Source: an uncultured Planctomycetaceae bacterium
GTDB taxonomy: Bacteria; Planctomycetota; Planctomycetia; Pirellulales; Pirellulaceae
NCBI GenBank assembly: GCA_937862885.1
Contig: CALMEE010000130.1
Coordinates: 1-57,256 of the forward strand
Length of the DNA stretch: 57,256 bases
Reading direction: 5' to 3'
Made by a program: the position numbers and the translations under genes. This document shows positions 1 to 9,452 of the stretch, one piece after another (the stretch's first letter is position 1; every line of letters begins with the position of its first letter). Below the pieces are notes generated by a model. The model searched no databases and had not been told where the DNA came from. It was given only the letters and a program-made list of their open reading frames with translations.

Positions 1-39
1 CGAAAATCGCCGCGTCACTAACCAATTCGACAATGCACT

Positions 40-1188
40 TCATCGGGCGCTTACGGTTTTTCCAGCAGTTTTCAAAACTCCCCGCAGGTAAACGTCCTGC
101 TCAAGTTGTTCGATTTCAAGTCCAATGAGCCTGGACGCGGTGGTGATATCATCGACGCCAAGACCGAGAAGTGGGGTTGGGCTCGATTTCCCTCCAATCA
201 GTATTGGTGCGATGAACACGTGCACTTCATTCAAGGCCCCGGCATCAAATAAAGATCCAAGCAAAGTGCCACCCCCCTCCACAAGTACGTTGGTGAATCG
301 CCTTGCCGCAAGTTCAGCAAGTAAACTCGGGATACAGACTTTGTCATCGCCACTTGGCGACATCCAGACGATGCAGCCAAGATCCATCAATTCCGCCACT
401 TTTTTGGGGTTGGCTCTATTTGTTGTGGCAACCAACGTGGGAGCGGATCGAGCGGACTTAACTAGTTGACTGGTTAAGGGAATCTGGCATTTAGAGTCGA
501 CAACGATTCTAGCTGCAATGCGCTTGATTTCAGCCAACGTTTTCGGGCGAGCCGTCAGTTGCGGATCATCGGCCAGAACAGTCCCAATTCCCACCATGAC
601 TGCATCGACTCGACCGCGCAGTTGATGGCCGAATTCACGTGACCGAAAATTCGAAATCCATTTGCTTCTTCCGACTGAGGTGGCGATTTTTCCGTCCATT
701 GACATCGCCCATTTGCCAATCACGTATGGCTTGCCGGATTGAAGCTCAGAAAACGGAGCAATCAATTGTTGGCATTGTTCGGCCAGCACATCAACAGACA
801 CGACAATTCCCTTTGATTTGAGAATTTCGATTCCACGTCCATTGACCTTTGTAGAGGGATCGCGGGCACCGATTACCACGCGTTTGAACTTTGAACGAAC
901 AATAAGATCGGTACATGGCGGAGTTTTGCCGTGGTGACAACACGGTTCCAACGTGACGTATAACGTCGCGCCATCGGGAATGGCATCCATGCGACTTATG
1001 GCATCGACTTCAGCGTGCGGCCCTCCAAAAAATCTGTGCCAACCTTCGGCAATCAAATTGGAATCTTTTGCAATAACACAACCTACCATGGGATTAGGCT
1101 CGACCGAGCCGATACCGCGGCGTGCCAATTCGATTGCTCGTTGCATCCATTTGCGATCTACGGAAGTTATTTCAGTTGTGCTCGTCAT
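40..1188 (-). CDS. ribD: Bifunctional riboflavin biosynthesis protein RibD
   Basis: This enzyme deaminates the pyrimidine intermediate of riboflavin synthesis and then reduces its ribose side chain with NADPH, in the cytoplasm. The N-terminal half is a cytidine-deaminase-like zinc domain: H58-A-E60 and the PCC...PPC motif (C83, C92) supply the zinc ligands and catalytic Glu. The C-terminal half, from about residue 150, is the RibD reductase domain, with VEGGGTLLGSLF as its typical nucleotide-binding segment. The length of 382 aa is normal. I chose the ATG at 1188; a TTG nine bases upstream is also possible. The ATG overlaps the TGA of a small upstream frame (ATGA), which may mean translational coupling. 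No FMN riboswitch is visible upstream and no other riboflavin gene is adjacent. Confidence 0.95.
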   Translation of the reverse strand: MTSTTEITSVDRKWMQRAIELARRGIGSVEPNPMVGCVIAKDSNLIAEGWHRFFGGPHAEVDAISRMDAIPDGATLYVTLEPCCHHGKTPPCTDLIVRSKFKRVVIGARDPSTKVNGRGIEILKSKGIVVSVDVLAEQCQQLIAPFSELQSGKPYVIGKWAMSMDGKIATSVGRSKWISNFRSREFGHQLRGRVDAVMVGIGTVLADDPQLTARPKTLAEIKRIAARIVVDSKCQIPLTSQLVKSARSAPTLVATTNRANPKKVAELMDLGCIVWMSPSGDDKVCIPSLLAELAARRFTNVLVEGGGTLLGSLFDAGALNEVHVFIAPILIGGKSSPTPLLGLGVDDITTASRLIGLEIEQLEQDVYLRGVLKTAGKTVSAR

Positions 1189-1394
1189 TGTGTCCAATTA
1201 GTTCGATATCCAATCCATTGACTTATTGCCTCAAAAACATTGCCCCGCAGCAAAACTACATGCAATGCGACAGCCACGAGAACTAACCAAGAATGTTTCT
1301 TTCGACTGGACTGCCGACTGAAAAATGATTTCTTATTGTAATGATGGCAACATTGTTGAATAGGAACGGGACGAAGATTATTCGAAGTCGCCAA
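1185..1394 (-). CDS. Possible small membrane protein upstream of ribD
   Basis: A 69-codon frame starting with TTG. It has a basic N-terminal half, then one hydrophobic stretch (SWLVLVAVALHVVLL) that could span the membrane, and a short tail. Its TGA stop overlaps the preferred ribD ATG as ATGA, an arrangement common in coupled gene pairs and the main argument for it. Against it: no clear Shine-Dalgarno, a TTG start, no recognisable family, and a composition that could arise by chance. It may be spurious. Confidence 0.25.
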   Translation of the reverse strand: MATSNNLRPVPIQQCCHHYNKKSFFSRQSSRKKHSWLVLVAVALHVVLLRGNVFEAISQWIGYRTNWTQ

Positions 1395-1754
1395 GAATTA
1401 CTGATGCAATTTGAAAGGAGATTCCAAGCGCCAAATCCGCATGAGTTTTCTTCCTGTTGTGATGGCGGAAATCTACGTCCAATATTTCGAAACACGATGT
1501 CGCCAGCCTAAACGAACGTCTTGACGTATCGTACGGTCAACAAACGATTCGTATGTCCCAGTGGTGCGATTGTTGGGTTTTTGATGGCTGAGAAACAGCT
1601 CGTAAATTCAATGAACGATTGGAGGCGGAAAAATGAATTGAGTTCTAATCCTTTGCAAAACGTTGATTCGCATCCTTACAGGATGTAGCGACTTTCGACG
1701 TTGTAGTTTTAGATCAACAAATGCAGGCTCAAAATAAACTTTGGCCAAGTCTGT
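1395..1754. other. Intergenic stretch without recognised gene
   Basis: Apart from weak short frames I see nothing here: no tRNA, no strong hairpin followed by T residues and no repeat. It separates the 3' end of the DUF1552 gene from ribD, both on the minus strand, so a ribD promoter should lie here, but no box is convincing by eye. Confidence 0.5.
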
Positions 1755-3146
1755 TTAACTACGCACCAACAACCTTGGAATCAATCCATTACTGTCCGAG
1801 AACGAATCCAATTTCACTCCACCCACCTCTAACATTGTCAAATAGAGATTTGTCAACGGTGTCCGTTTGGGCAACTTGAAATGTTGTCCAGTCACAATCG
1901 AATTACCACCACTTCCAATCGTCATGATCGGCAAATCATAGTGGTTATGTCGATTACCATCTGCGATTCCGCTGCCATAGAGGATAATCGAGTTATCAAG
2001 CATCGTCGATTCATTTTCCTTGATCTCCGCTAGTCGATCGACGAACCGAGCGAACAATGTCATGTGGAAATGATTAATCTTACTGATTTGTTCCTGTTTT
2101 GAGGGATCGTTTCCGTGATGGGACAAATCATGATGCCCGTCCGTAATGCCAATGTTGCGATAACTGCGATTGGAGCCGGCATTACTGAGCAAGAAGGTGC
2201 TCACACGGGTAACGTCAGCTTGAAACGCCAACACCATCATGTCCAGCAACAGTGAAACGTGTTCCTCAAATTTGCGAGGCGTTCCTGCAGGACGCGGGAA
2301 ATCCGGGACATCGGGTTCCGCTTGGTCTAACGCCTCGACGCGTTGCAGTCGCTTTTCGAGTTCATGGATCGAATATAAGTACTCATCCAGCTTTTGACGG
2401 TCGACATGCCCGAGCTGATATTGCAATTGACGTGTTTCATCGGCGACCATATCTAAAATGCTGCGTCGTCGTTGATTTTGTTGAGCCAACATATCGCGAT
2501 CGGTTTTAGTCATTGCCGAGCCAAACATGCGATCAAAGACGGCTTGCGGGTCAATCTCTTTTGCCACAGGCGACGTTTCAGTGCGCCAAGACAGATTGGA
2601 GGTGTAGACGCAACTATAACCTGAATCGCAACGACCAGCAGGAGCGCTCGGTTCAGTCCCTAGTTCGAGCGAAGGTAACCTTGATACAGATCCGAAATGT
2701 TGTGCCATCACTTGGTCGATGGAAACACCATTCCTAATTGCTTTGCCGTCGGTTTTTTTTGGGCGAGTCCCGGTGAGGAACGCAGCGACGCTTCGCGCAT
2801 GGTCCCCAGGACCGTCACCACCTGCCTCGGCGCCTTCCAGCGCAAGCCCACTATAGACGTTGACCGATTTGAGATGTTTTTCCAATGGTTTTAAAATCGG
2901 GGTCGACAGAAGTTGTTTGCCTGATTGATTCCAGTCCGGCATGTGCATGCCATTGGGGACATAGAAAAACGCAAATCGCACCGGTCCGGTTGAGACGTTA
3001 TCGTTGGATTCTCCGGCGAGCAGCGTCGAGGTGCCACCAAAAGTTGGGGGGCCCATGATGTCCAGTAGAGGCAATGCGACGCAGGTTCCAATGCCCCGCA
3101 ATACTGTACGACGAGAGAGACGGTGGTTTCTCAAAAAGTTGCTCAT
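1755..3146 (-). CDS. DUF1552 domain protein, Tat-exported
   Basis: A member of the DUF1552 family, abundant in planctomycetes and some other marine bacteria and almost always encoded next to a DUF1592 protein; its biochemical role is not established. The N-terminus carries a twin-arginine signal (SRRTVLRGIG, then a hydrophobic segment), so the folded protein is probably exported by Tat. The body has the family's features: a VPNGMHMP segment, SLELGTEP, a charged helical middle (residues about 225-275), a DITRVS-like strand and the TDGHHDLSHHG motif, with a C-terminal SGIADGNRHNH segment. The 463-aa length is typical. Its ATG overlaps the TGA of the upstream DUF1592 gene (ATGA), with AAGGA just before it, so the two are surely cotranscribed and probably translationally coupled. 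Confidence 0.9.
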   Translation of the reverse strand: MSNFLRNHRLSRRTVLRGIGTCVALPLLDIMGPPTFGGTSTLLAGESNDNVSTGPVRFAFFYVPNGMHMPDWNQSGKQLLSTPILKPLEKHLKSVNVYSGLALEGAEAGGDGPGDHARSVAAFLTGTRPKKTDGKAIRNGVSIDQVMAQHFGSVSRLPSLELGTEPSAPAGRCDSGYSCVYTSNLSWRTETSPVAKEIDPQAVFDRMFGSAMTKTDRDMLAQQNQRRRSILDMVADETRQLQYQLGHVDRQKLDEYLYSIHELEKRLQRVEALDQAEPDVPDFPRPAGTPRKFEEHVSLLLDMMVLAFQADVTRVSTFLLSNAGSNRSYRNIGITDGHHDLSHHGNDPSKQEQISKINHFHMTLFARFVDRLAEIKENESTMLDNSIILYGSGIADGNRHNHYDLPIMTIGSGGNSIVTGQHFKLPKRTPLTNLYLTMLEVGGVKLDSFSDSNGLIPRLLVRS

Positions 3147-5587
3147 GGCATTTCCTTATTATTCGTGGGAACTCCCCGTTTTCGAAAGGCATCGCTCTTC
3201 ACAATGGCCAGTACAAAGTCTGAAAATCGATCGTGACCGTTCATGGCCGCGTTTGCGATTTCATTAGTCAAACAATCATCGAAGTCTTCGGGACCGCGCC
3301 CCAAGCCGTATACAAATAGTTTTTCGGCAACGCATTTGTAAAACTCCTTTTTCTTCGAATTGCTCATCACTTTTTCAAGACCAGACAGTCCCGAGAACTT
3401 TTGACCGTCTGGCATGACTCCGGAATCGTCGATTGTCGCCCCTTCATCCGTTTGTCTGAATCGTCCGATGGCGTCAAACTTTTCGAGAGCGAAACCAATA
3501 GGATCGAGCTGGTCGTGGCAGACTGCACACGCGGGATTAACCGAATGTTGCATCATCCGCTCACGAAGCGTGCCGGTGAGCTGGGGCTGATTTTCCAGCG
3601 TCGGAACTTCCGGTGCAGGAGGCGGCGGGGGCTGGGCCAACAAATTTTCTAACACCCATTTGCCTCGCTTGACCGGCGAAGTTCTGGACGGGTTTGACGT
3701 AAGCGTCAAAATACTCGCGTGTCCCAATAAACCGAAACGCCCAAACAAACTAATATCAATTTCCTCAAATTTCTCGTCATTCATTCGATCGACAATCGCT
3801 TCGGGAAGTTGGTAGTGAATTGCCAAACGACGATTGACAAAAGAATTAGGCGAATTGAGGAGCATTGACACTGGCAAATCATTTTGAATCACATGCTCGA
3901 CCAGAAGTTTCGTTTCCTGGACCATCGAGTTGCGCAGTAGCTCGTCAAACTCTCCAAAAATCTCGGGCGAAGGCTCGAAATCATTCAACAAACGCAATTG
4001 CAGCCACTGAGTTGCGAAGTTGTCCACCAAGGCACGCGAACGGTGGTCGGCCAACATTCGCCGCACCTGCAATTCTAGTGTCTTTGCATCGTACAGTGAA
4101 TTATTTGCCGCCGATCTAATCAGCGGGGGATCCGGCATCGAACTCCATAGAAAATATGAGAGTGAAGTGGCCAGCTCAAAAGGATCTAGAGCTCGGAGGG
4201 AGCCTGGTTCGACTGGCTTTTCGATTCGGTAAAGGAAATGAGGCGATACCAGTATGGCCTGCAATACGGTTTGCATCGCTGTGAAAACTGATGCATCAAT
4301 TTGACTGTTCAATTCGGTATCGAAAATTTTTACGAACCGTTCTATCTCAGCTTGTGTCGCTGGCCTGCGAAAACCGAAACTGGCAAGCTTTTCAATGAAA
4401 CCTCGCAAATCTTGCCTGAACTCTTCTGACGTCGTTGATCGCTTGTGTTCCCGAAACAATCGCGACAATTCGTTGCTGAGCGGCGGAATCGAATTCATGT
4501 CAATTTCTAACGGACCCGTAATTCTTAGCGAGCGAATAATCAGATTCCGATCACGCAACGCTGCATCTGGATGGTTTGGGTTGTAGAAGTCATTCGTAAA
4601 CGCTAGGCGGATGATGTGGTGCCCCGGTTCAATCGTCGTTTCTATTTCATAAGGTCTAGAGCGGCGCAATTTGGTTTGCATCGCAAAGTCACCAATCTCC
4701 TGATCGTCAAGCAACACGAGCATGTTGGCAGGTTCGTCGCCGCCGGGGTCTTCTGACGCGTGTACAGTGAGTTTATACTTTCCTCCATGACGAAATTGAT
4801 GGCGAATCGAAATTGAATCGGTGGTCGTAATGACCCGCTCGGTACCTATCGTATGTGTGCGCTCACTGCCTTCGAACTGGTCTCCATTCCACTTCACAGT
4901 CTTGTTTAACGATTCAGGATCAAAAAGCGCCATTTGAGAAATCTTCTCAGCGGCGTCCAAATACTTCTCCATATGAATGGGAGAGACGGAAAGAACGTCG
5001 CCGATGTTGTCGAACCCATAACCAACTTCGTCCGCAGGAAAACCACTTAGGTCATTAAAATTGACTCCTAAATAGTCGCGAATTGTGTTGCCATATTCGT
5101 ATCGACTTAGACGTCGAATCGTGACGAGTCCCGCAGACTCGGTTTGTTGGCAATCGATTTCATATAGAACACTCTCGATAAACTTTTCCAATAAGGTCCG
5201 TTTTTCAGTCGAGAGGAAGACGTCTTGCGGCGGTGGCATCTGCATGTTGCGAATCGCCTTAAGCACAGCCATCCATTCGCGCCTTCCATCAATGACTTGC
5301 TGGATTGTACTATATTTTTCCAGGTTAATATCGGCCTCGCCGTCTTCTTCACCATGACAACTTAAACATGCGCTGCGCAATATCGGTTTGATTTTAGAAT
5401 CGAACGTAGCTTGTGCGAGTACAAACGATGTGTCGACCTGCTCACTTCGGTTCTGTGGAACTGAACCGGGCACTGGTCGTTCCTGAGCGATTACTCTACT
5501 AGAACCAACGACAGGAAGACTCAGAGCGACGATTGCGAGTAGAAATACAGCGTTGGATAAACGTGCGCGGTCATTAAAAAAGCACAT
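3143..5587 (-). CDS. DUF1592-type protein with two CxxCH cytochrome motifs
   Basis: A large exported protein of the planctomycete PSCyt1/DUF1587/DUF1592/DUF1588/DUF1585 architecture. After a signal peptide (hydrophobic residues about 12-30) comes a cytochrome c-like domain with CLSCH near residue 74. Next are a DUF1587 segment (RRLSRYEYGNTIRDYLG), a beta-rich region like a carbohydrate-binding module (about 210-330), the DUF1592 core, a DUF1588 segment (NPSRTSPVKRGKWVLENLL) with a second haem-type motif CAVCH near residue 687, and a C-terminal DUF1585 domain. The function is not established; redox-linked breakdown of polymers has been suggested for the family. The ATG at 5587 is preferred because AAGGGA lies nine bases upstream and a signal peptide follows directly; in-frame starts as far as 5650 exist. 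It overlaps the DUF1552 gene by four bases. Confidence 0.9.
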   Translation of the reverse strand: MCFFNDRARLSNAVFLLAIVALSLPVVGSSRVIAQERPVPGSVPQNRSEQVDTSFVLAQATFDSKIKPILRSACLSCHGEEDGEADINLEKYSTIQQVIDGRREWMAVLKAIRNMQMPPPQDVFLSTEKRTLLEKFIESVLYEIDCQQTESAGLVTIRRLSRYEYGNTIRDYLGVNFNDLSGFPADEVGYGFDNIGDVLSVSPIHMEKYLDAAEKISQMALFDPESLNKTVKWNGDQFEGSERTHTIGTERVITTTDSISIRHQFRHGGKYKLTVHASEDPGGDEPANMLVLLDDQEIGDFAMQTKLRRSRPYEIETTIEPGHHIIRLAFTNDFYNPNHPDAALRDRNLIIRSLRITGPLEIDMNSIPPLSNELSRLFREHKRSTTSEEFRQDLRGFIEKLASFGFRRPATQAEIERFVKIFDTELNSQIDASVFTAMQTVLQAILVSPHFLYRIEKPVEPGSLRALDPFELATSLSYFLWSSMPDPPLIRSAANNSLYDAKTLELQVRRMLADHRSRALVDNFATQWLQLRLLNDFEPSPEIFGEFDELLRNSMVQETKLLVEHVIQNDLPVSMLLNSPNSFVNRRLAIHYQLPEAIVDRMNDEKFEEIDISLFGRFGLLGHASILTLTSNPSRTSPVKRGKWVLENLLAQPPPPPAPEVPTLENQPQLTGTLRERMMQHSVNPACAVCHDQLDPIGFALEKFDAIGRFRQTDEGATIDDSGVMPDGQKFSGLSGLEKVMSNSKKKEFYKCVAEKLFVYGLGRGPEDFDDCLTNEIANAAMNGHDRFSDFVLAIVKSDAFRKRGVPTNNKEMP

Positions 5588-6150
5588 GTCAAGGATTCCC
5601 TTGAGCATCAATCTTGGCAACGATCTGAATTGCATATGCTTATTGTCCAAGCGATCCTACAATTTCGACATGGCAGTGGCACGTTTGGGTAAACATCGAA
5701 CCATCAACCATGTACTTAACTTGGACTGTTGTTGAAATCGCTGAGTTCATAAACTTAGACCTTGGTTCAAAAAGGGAAGCCAGCCTTGGTTCAACCCTCT
5801 CATATGCCTTTAGTATCGCGACAAATCGCCCTTTATTCAAGGGAATTCATGGTTCAGATCACCTTCTGGCCACAAAAGCAGTAAAATGTTGAGTTGTGAG
5901 TTGAATAACTGGAGAATTGGGAATGGAGTTGTTGTGGTTGATTTAACAATGAGCCAATATGAACTCCTATGCAAATAGTTGCGTTGGCCCATGCCGTCGT
6001 CTTAGTGGACTACTTGTCAGAGCAATCGTAGATTAGATCGTGAAGTCATGATGATGTTTGTGAAACACGCATCGGCTGAAATGAACTTACGCCAAGAATA
6101 AATTCTTATTCCTGTCCACATATTTTGAAGGTCCTATCCTCAAGCGAGCA
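5588..6150. other. Divergent intergenic region
   Basis: This stretch lies between the divergently transcribed DUF1592 gene and rluD and should hold both promoters. I see no convincing -35/-10 pair, RNA gene or repeat. A short hairpin (GAATAA/TTATTC, 6096-6111) sits about 40 bases before the rluD start and is of unknown meaning. Confidence 0.45.
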
Positions 6151-7146
6151 ATGCCCAAATCCGCTTTCGAATTCATTGTTGATCAAGCTGGACTTGGTTT
6201 TCGCGTCGATGTATTCATCGCACAAAAGATCGACGGGCTGAGTCGCTCGCGCGCCGGCGAGTTGGTGCGCTCGGGTCTTGTGTTGATTAATGGCCAACAT
6301 CCGAAAGCGTCCGTACGCCTGAAAACTGGCGATTTGGTGACTGTTAGTGAGATTGACTTGAGTCCAGAATTGCCGACCGCCGAAAATATTCAACTCGATG
6401 TACTTTTTGAAGATGATGCGCTCATCGCGATCAACAAGCCTGCAGGAATGGTTGTCCATCCGGCAAAAGGACATTGGCAAGGGACGCTGACTGCCGGATT
6501 GATGCACCATTTCTCGACGCTCAGCCAGCTTGGCGGCCCTCAGCGTCCTGGAATTGTCCATCGGCTTGATCGTGACACAAGCGGAGTCATCCTTATAGCA
6601 AAGACCGATAAGTCTCATTCCGAACTGACGCTGCAATTTCAGCAACGCTCCATCGAAAAGCAGTATCTCGCGATCGTCAGCCCACCTCCAAATCATGATC
6701 GCGGTCACATCGAACAACCAATTGGACCCCATCCCTACCAACGAGAGAAGATGGCCGTTCGTGACAGGCATCCCTCGAGTCGAGAAGCGATCACCTATTT
6801 TGAAGTGAAGAAACGTGTGGGAAGAATCGCTTTGGTCAATGCTTTTCCAAAAACAGGGCGCACACACCAAATCCGTGTCCACCTCGCACATGTTGGCAGT
6901 CCAGTATTGTGCGACAAACTTTACAGCGGCCGAAGTTGCATTTCGCGCGCAGAATTCCAAGGTCAATTGGGAACGGGCTCAATGTCGGCACCAGAAGACA
7001 TGACCGAAATTATTTTGGCTCGCCAGGCGTTACATGCCGAATCAATTTCGTTTTATCATCCATTGTCCAAGAGACCCTTGCACATCAAAGCACCACATCA
7101 TGACGATCTGACCCATGTGTTAGGGCTAATGGATCTTCTCAAATAG
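6151..7146 (+). CDS. rluD: Pseudouridine synthase, RluA/RluD family
   Basis: This enzyme isomerises uridines in RNA to pseudouridine; RluD-type members act on 23S rRNA helix 69. An S4 RNA-binding domain occupies residues about 15-75. The catalytic domain holds the family signature HRLDRDTSGVILIAKT with catalytic Asp140, INKPAGMVVHPA before it, and KTGRTHQIRVHLAHVGSPVLCD near residue 240. The 331-aa length fits RluC/RluD. The S4 domain and general similarity favour RluD, but RluC-like specificity cannot be excluded. The stop codon lies inside a short direct repeat (ATAGGGTGC twice, 7143-7162). Confidence 0.9.
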   Translation: MPKSAFEFIVDQAGLGFRVDVFIAQKIDGLSRSRAGELVRSGLVLINGQHPKASVRLKTGDLVTVSEIDLSPELPTAENIQLDVLFEDDALIAINKPAGMVVHPAKGHWQGTLTAGLMHHFSTLSQLGGPQRPGIVHRLDRDTSGVILIAKTDKSHSELTLQFQQRSIEKQYLAIVSPPPNHDRGHIEQPIGPHPYQREKMAVRDRHPSSREAITYFEVKKRVGRIALVNAFPKTGRTHQIRVHLAHVGSPVLCDKLYSGRSCISRAEFQGQLGTGSMSAPEDMTEIILARQALHAESISFYHPLSKRPLHIKAPHHDDLTHVLGLMDLLK

Positions 7147-7162
7147 GGTGCGCATAGGGTGC
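7143..7162. repeat. Short direct repeat at the rluD stop
   Basis: ATAGGGTGC occurs twice with an 11-base period; the first copy contains the rluD TAG stop. It looks like a small tandem duplication, with no sign of function. Confidence 0.5.
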
Positions 7163-7860
7163 AATCGGCTAGTCGAAATCCGAATCAGTACTTGGAGTGC
7201 CGTGCCCAAAATAAATCAACGTTTTCATTCATCCAGCAAGTGTGACACCGTTCTGAGTGCGTGTAGAAAAGAACCTTGGTTTCGTTGTGTGAAAGGCGAC
7301 TTTCGTTTTCATTGCGATGTGTCAAAATAGTGTTACCTTGCTTTGGTGTCGTTTGCTGAATGAATCCATCAACTATCGCCCGCAAATTCCCAGGACGTTG
7401 GAACGCTGGGTGCCGTTCTTGAATCCATGATCAGGAACCTTGGTGTTGCATCGCAGCCAAAGAATTTGCGACGCGTTATTGTGCAAATTGGCTGTTAATG
7501 ATTGGCCGATCGAAAAAGTTCGAAAGCGTATGTTTGCGGTGGCAACAAAATGAACAACTTCGAAAACTAGTTCTGCTCTTTCATGTAGCGTTCCACCGAG
7601 GTGTTGACACCGAAGAGGGTTAATCTGTGCGTCGATCGTCAAGTGACGCGAAGAATGTTTGATTTGGCTGGTCGAGATTGGATTGACTCAGCGTACGTCG
7701 TGGCGGATGAGTTTAGTGTACGTTGCACCCAAAATGAGTATACTGGTTTCGATATGGTGTGCCAACAATTTCCGGCAAAACGCGAAGAGAGATTCTGTTC
7801 GATTGGCCTCGAGATTATAAATTGTTCGTATTTCTTTAATGCATTTCATTTAGGTTTAAC
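7163..7860. other. Long intergenic stretch
   Basis: About 700 bases between rluD and a PQQ-like gene on the same strand. The open frames here look like chance translations without recognisable motifs. A short palindrome, GGTGT-TG-ACACC, lies near 7600. No tRNA or terminator is visible. The last 100 bases are AT-rich and probably hold the promoter of the downstream gene. Confidence 0.45.
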
Positions 7861-9297
7861 ATGTCTAACTTTCAGATTCGTGCTTGTCGTTATTGGATCG
7901 TCGCTTTGGTTATTTCGTGCGCAGTTGAACACGGGCTAGCAAATGATGATGTCTGGCCGCAATTTCGGGGTGCGAACGCTAATCCAGTTGCCGAAAATGC
8001 AAATCTGCCGCAGCGATGGTCGATTAACGACAATGTCGAATGGTCAACGGAAATTCCAGGGCGAGGTTGGTCGTCGCCGGTCGTGTCGGGAGGATTTGTC
8101 TTTTTGACGACGACGCTGACGGAAGGAGAATCGAAGTTGCCGCAGACTGGGACTGAGTTTAGCAACGATTATGTGCGCGAATTGACTGAGCAAGGATTAT
8201 CTCAGGAGGAGATTTTGGAGAAGGTCACCAACCGCGATATAGAATTGCCCGCAGAAGTCAATTTAGAGTACGTGCTGTATTGTCTCGAATTGGAAACGGG
8301 AAAAATTGTTTGGCATCGCACCTACCATAAAGGAAAACCACAGGGAGGCCGACATCGAAAGAATAGCTTTACGTCCGAGACTCCAGTGACTGATGGAAAA
8401 CATGTATTCGTGTATTCGACGGGTTTGGGGATTTTTGCCTTTGATTTTGCAGGGAATCAAATTTGGTCGCAACCACTTGAGGCTCATCCAATCTATCTTG
8501 AGTTCGGCACTGGGAGTTCTCCTGTTTTGGTGGATGATCGCTTGATTATCTTGAATGATAACCAGGAGAAGTGCACGTTGTCAGCTTGGAACAAGAACAC
8601 TGGAGAAAAACTTTGGGAAGTGAGTCGAGATAGCTTTCCAGAACGTCAGTCGCCACTTATTAAGTCATGCTGGGTAACTCCATACGTTTGGAAAAACAGT
8701 ATGCGGACGGAAATCATCGCGCCAGGTGCCTTGAAGGTGACATCGTACGATCTGGATGGCAATGAACTTTGGGAAATGCAAGGTATGGGAATGGGGTTGG
8801 CCGCCAGTTCGTTTGCTGTTGGAGACAATTTGCTAGTCAATGGTGGTCGCGGTCGGCCAATTTACTGTATCAAGCCAGGTGCCGCCGGGGATATTTCGTT
8901 GCAGCCAAGTGAGGAAACCAATGAATACGTCGTTTGGTCTCGTCCGCGGGCAGGCACTTACATTCCGACACCGGTTGCGTACGATGGGGCCTTGTACGTA
9001 CTCAGCGATAACGGAATCTTGGCCAGGTTGGATCTGAGTAGCGGCGAAGAGTCTTACAAATCAAGGATTCAGTCCAAATTAGGTGCTGACTTTACTACTT
9101 CGCCTTGGGCTTATGGCCGTAAGATATTTCTGGCAAGTGAGCAGGGCGAAATTTTCGCCATCAATGCGGGCCCCGATTTCGAGGTAGCCCATGTCGAAAC
9201 CGTCGGTGAATTAGCAATGGCATCTCCGGCTATCGTGGGCGATCGGTTGCTGTTTCGCTCGGAAAAAAGGATTATGTCCATTCGTAAGCAGAATTAG
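7861..9297 (+). CDS. Exported PQQ-like beta-propeller protein
   Basis: The protein begins with a signal peptide (residues 1-27, ending near HGLA). It then shows the DVWPQFRGANANPVAENANLP segment that opens most planctomycete PQQ-like outer-wall proteins. The remaining 440 residues are beta-propeller blades with repeated GKIVWHRTY, GNQIWSQPL, GEKLWEVS and GNELWEM motifs. Despite the family name, these proteins generally lack evidence of cofactor binding or dehydrogenase activity. It probably resides outside the cytoplasmic membrane as a binding or scaffold protein. The neighbour downstream also carries propeller repeats of a different type. The start ATG follows a weak AGG. Confidence 0.85.
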   Translation: MSNFQIRACRYWIVALVISCAVEHGLANDDVWPQFRGANANPVAENANLPQRWSINDNVEWSTEIPGRGWSSPVVSGGFVFLTTTLTEGESKLPQTGTEFSNDYVRELTEQGLSQEEILEKVTNRDIELPAEVNLEYVLYCLELETGKIVWHRTYHKGKPQGGRHRKNSFTSETPVTDGKHVFVYSTGLGIFAFDFAGNQIWSQPLEAHPIYLEFGTGSSPVLVDDRLIILNDNQEKCTLSAWNKNTGEKLWEVSRDSFPERQSPLIKSCWVTPYVWKNSMRTEIIAPGALKVTSYDLDGNELWEMQGMGMGLAASSFAVGDNLLVNGGRGRPIYCIKPGAAGDISLQPSEETNEYVVWSRPRAGTYIPTPVAYDGALYVLSDNGILARLDLSSGEESYKSRIQSKLGADFTTSPWAYGRKIFLASEQGEIFAINAGPDFEVAHVETVGELAMASPAIVGDRLLFRSEKRIMSIRKQN

Positions 9298-9452
9298 ATT
9301 TGTCGTTCAGAATTCTTCTGCCTATACTTTGAATCGACTTCATGCAACGCATTGATCGAATCAAATGTGCCACATTTCCCTTTCTCTGTTGATTGGGGCG
9401 CCTCGTTATGCAGAAGTTGGAAACGCTTTTTTTCCAGCCATGACCACGCGCG

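Noticed and set aside
1198..1400. FMN riboswitch before ribD
   Set aside because: None of the conserved RFN segments could be found on the minus strand upstream of ribD.
6106..6966. Long minus-strand frame (286 codons) opposite rluD
   Set aside because: It is antisense to a clear pseudouridine synthase and shows no motif of its own.
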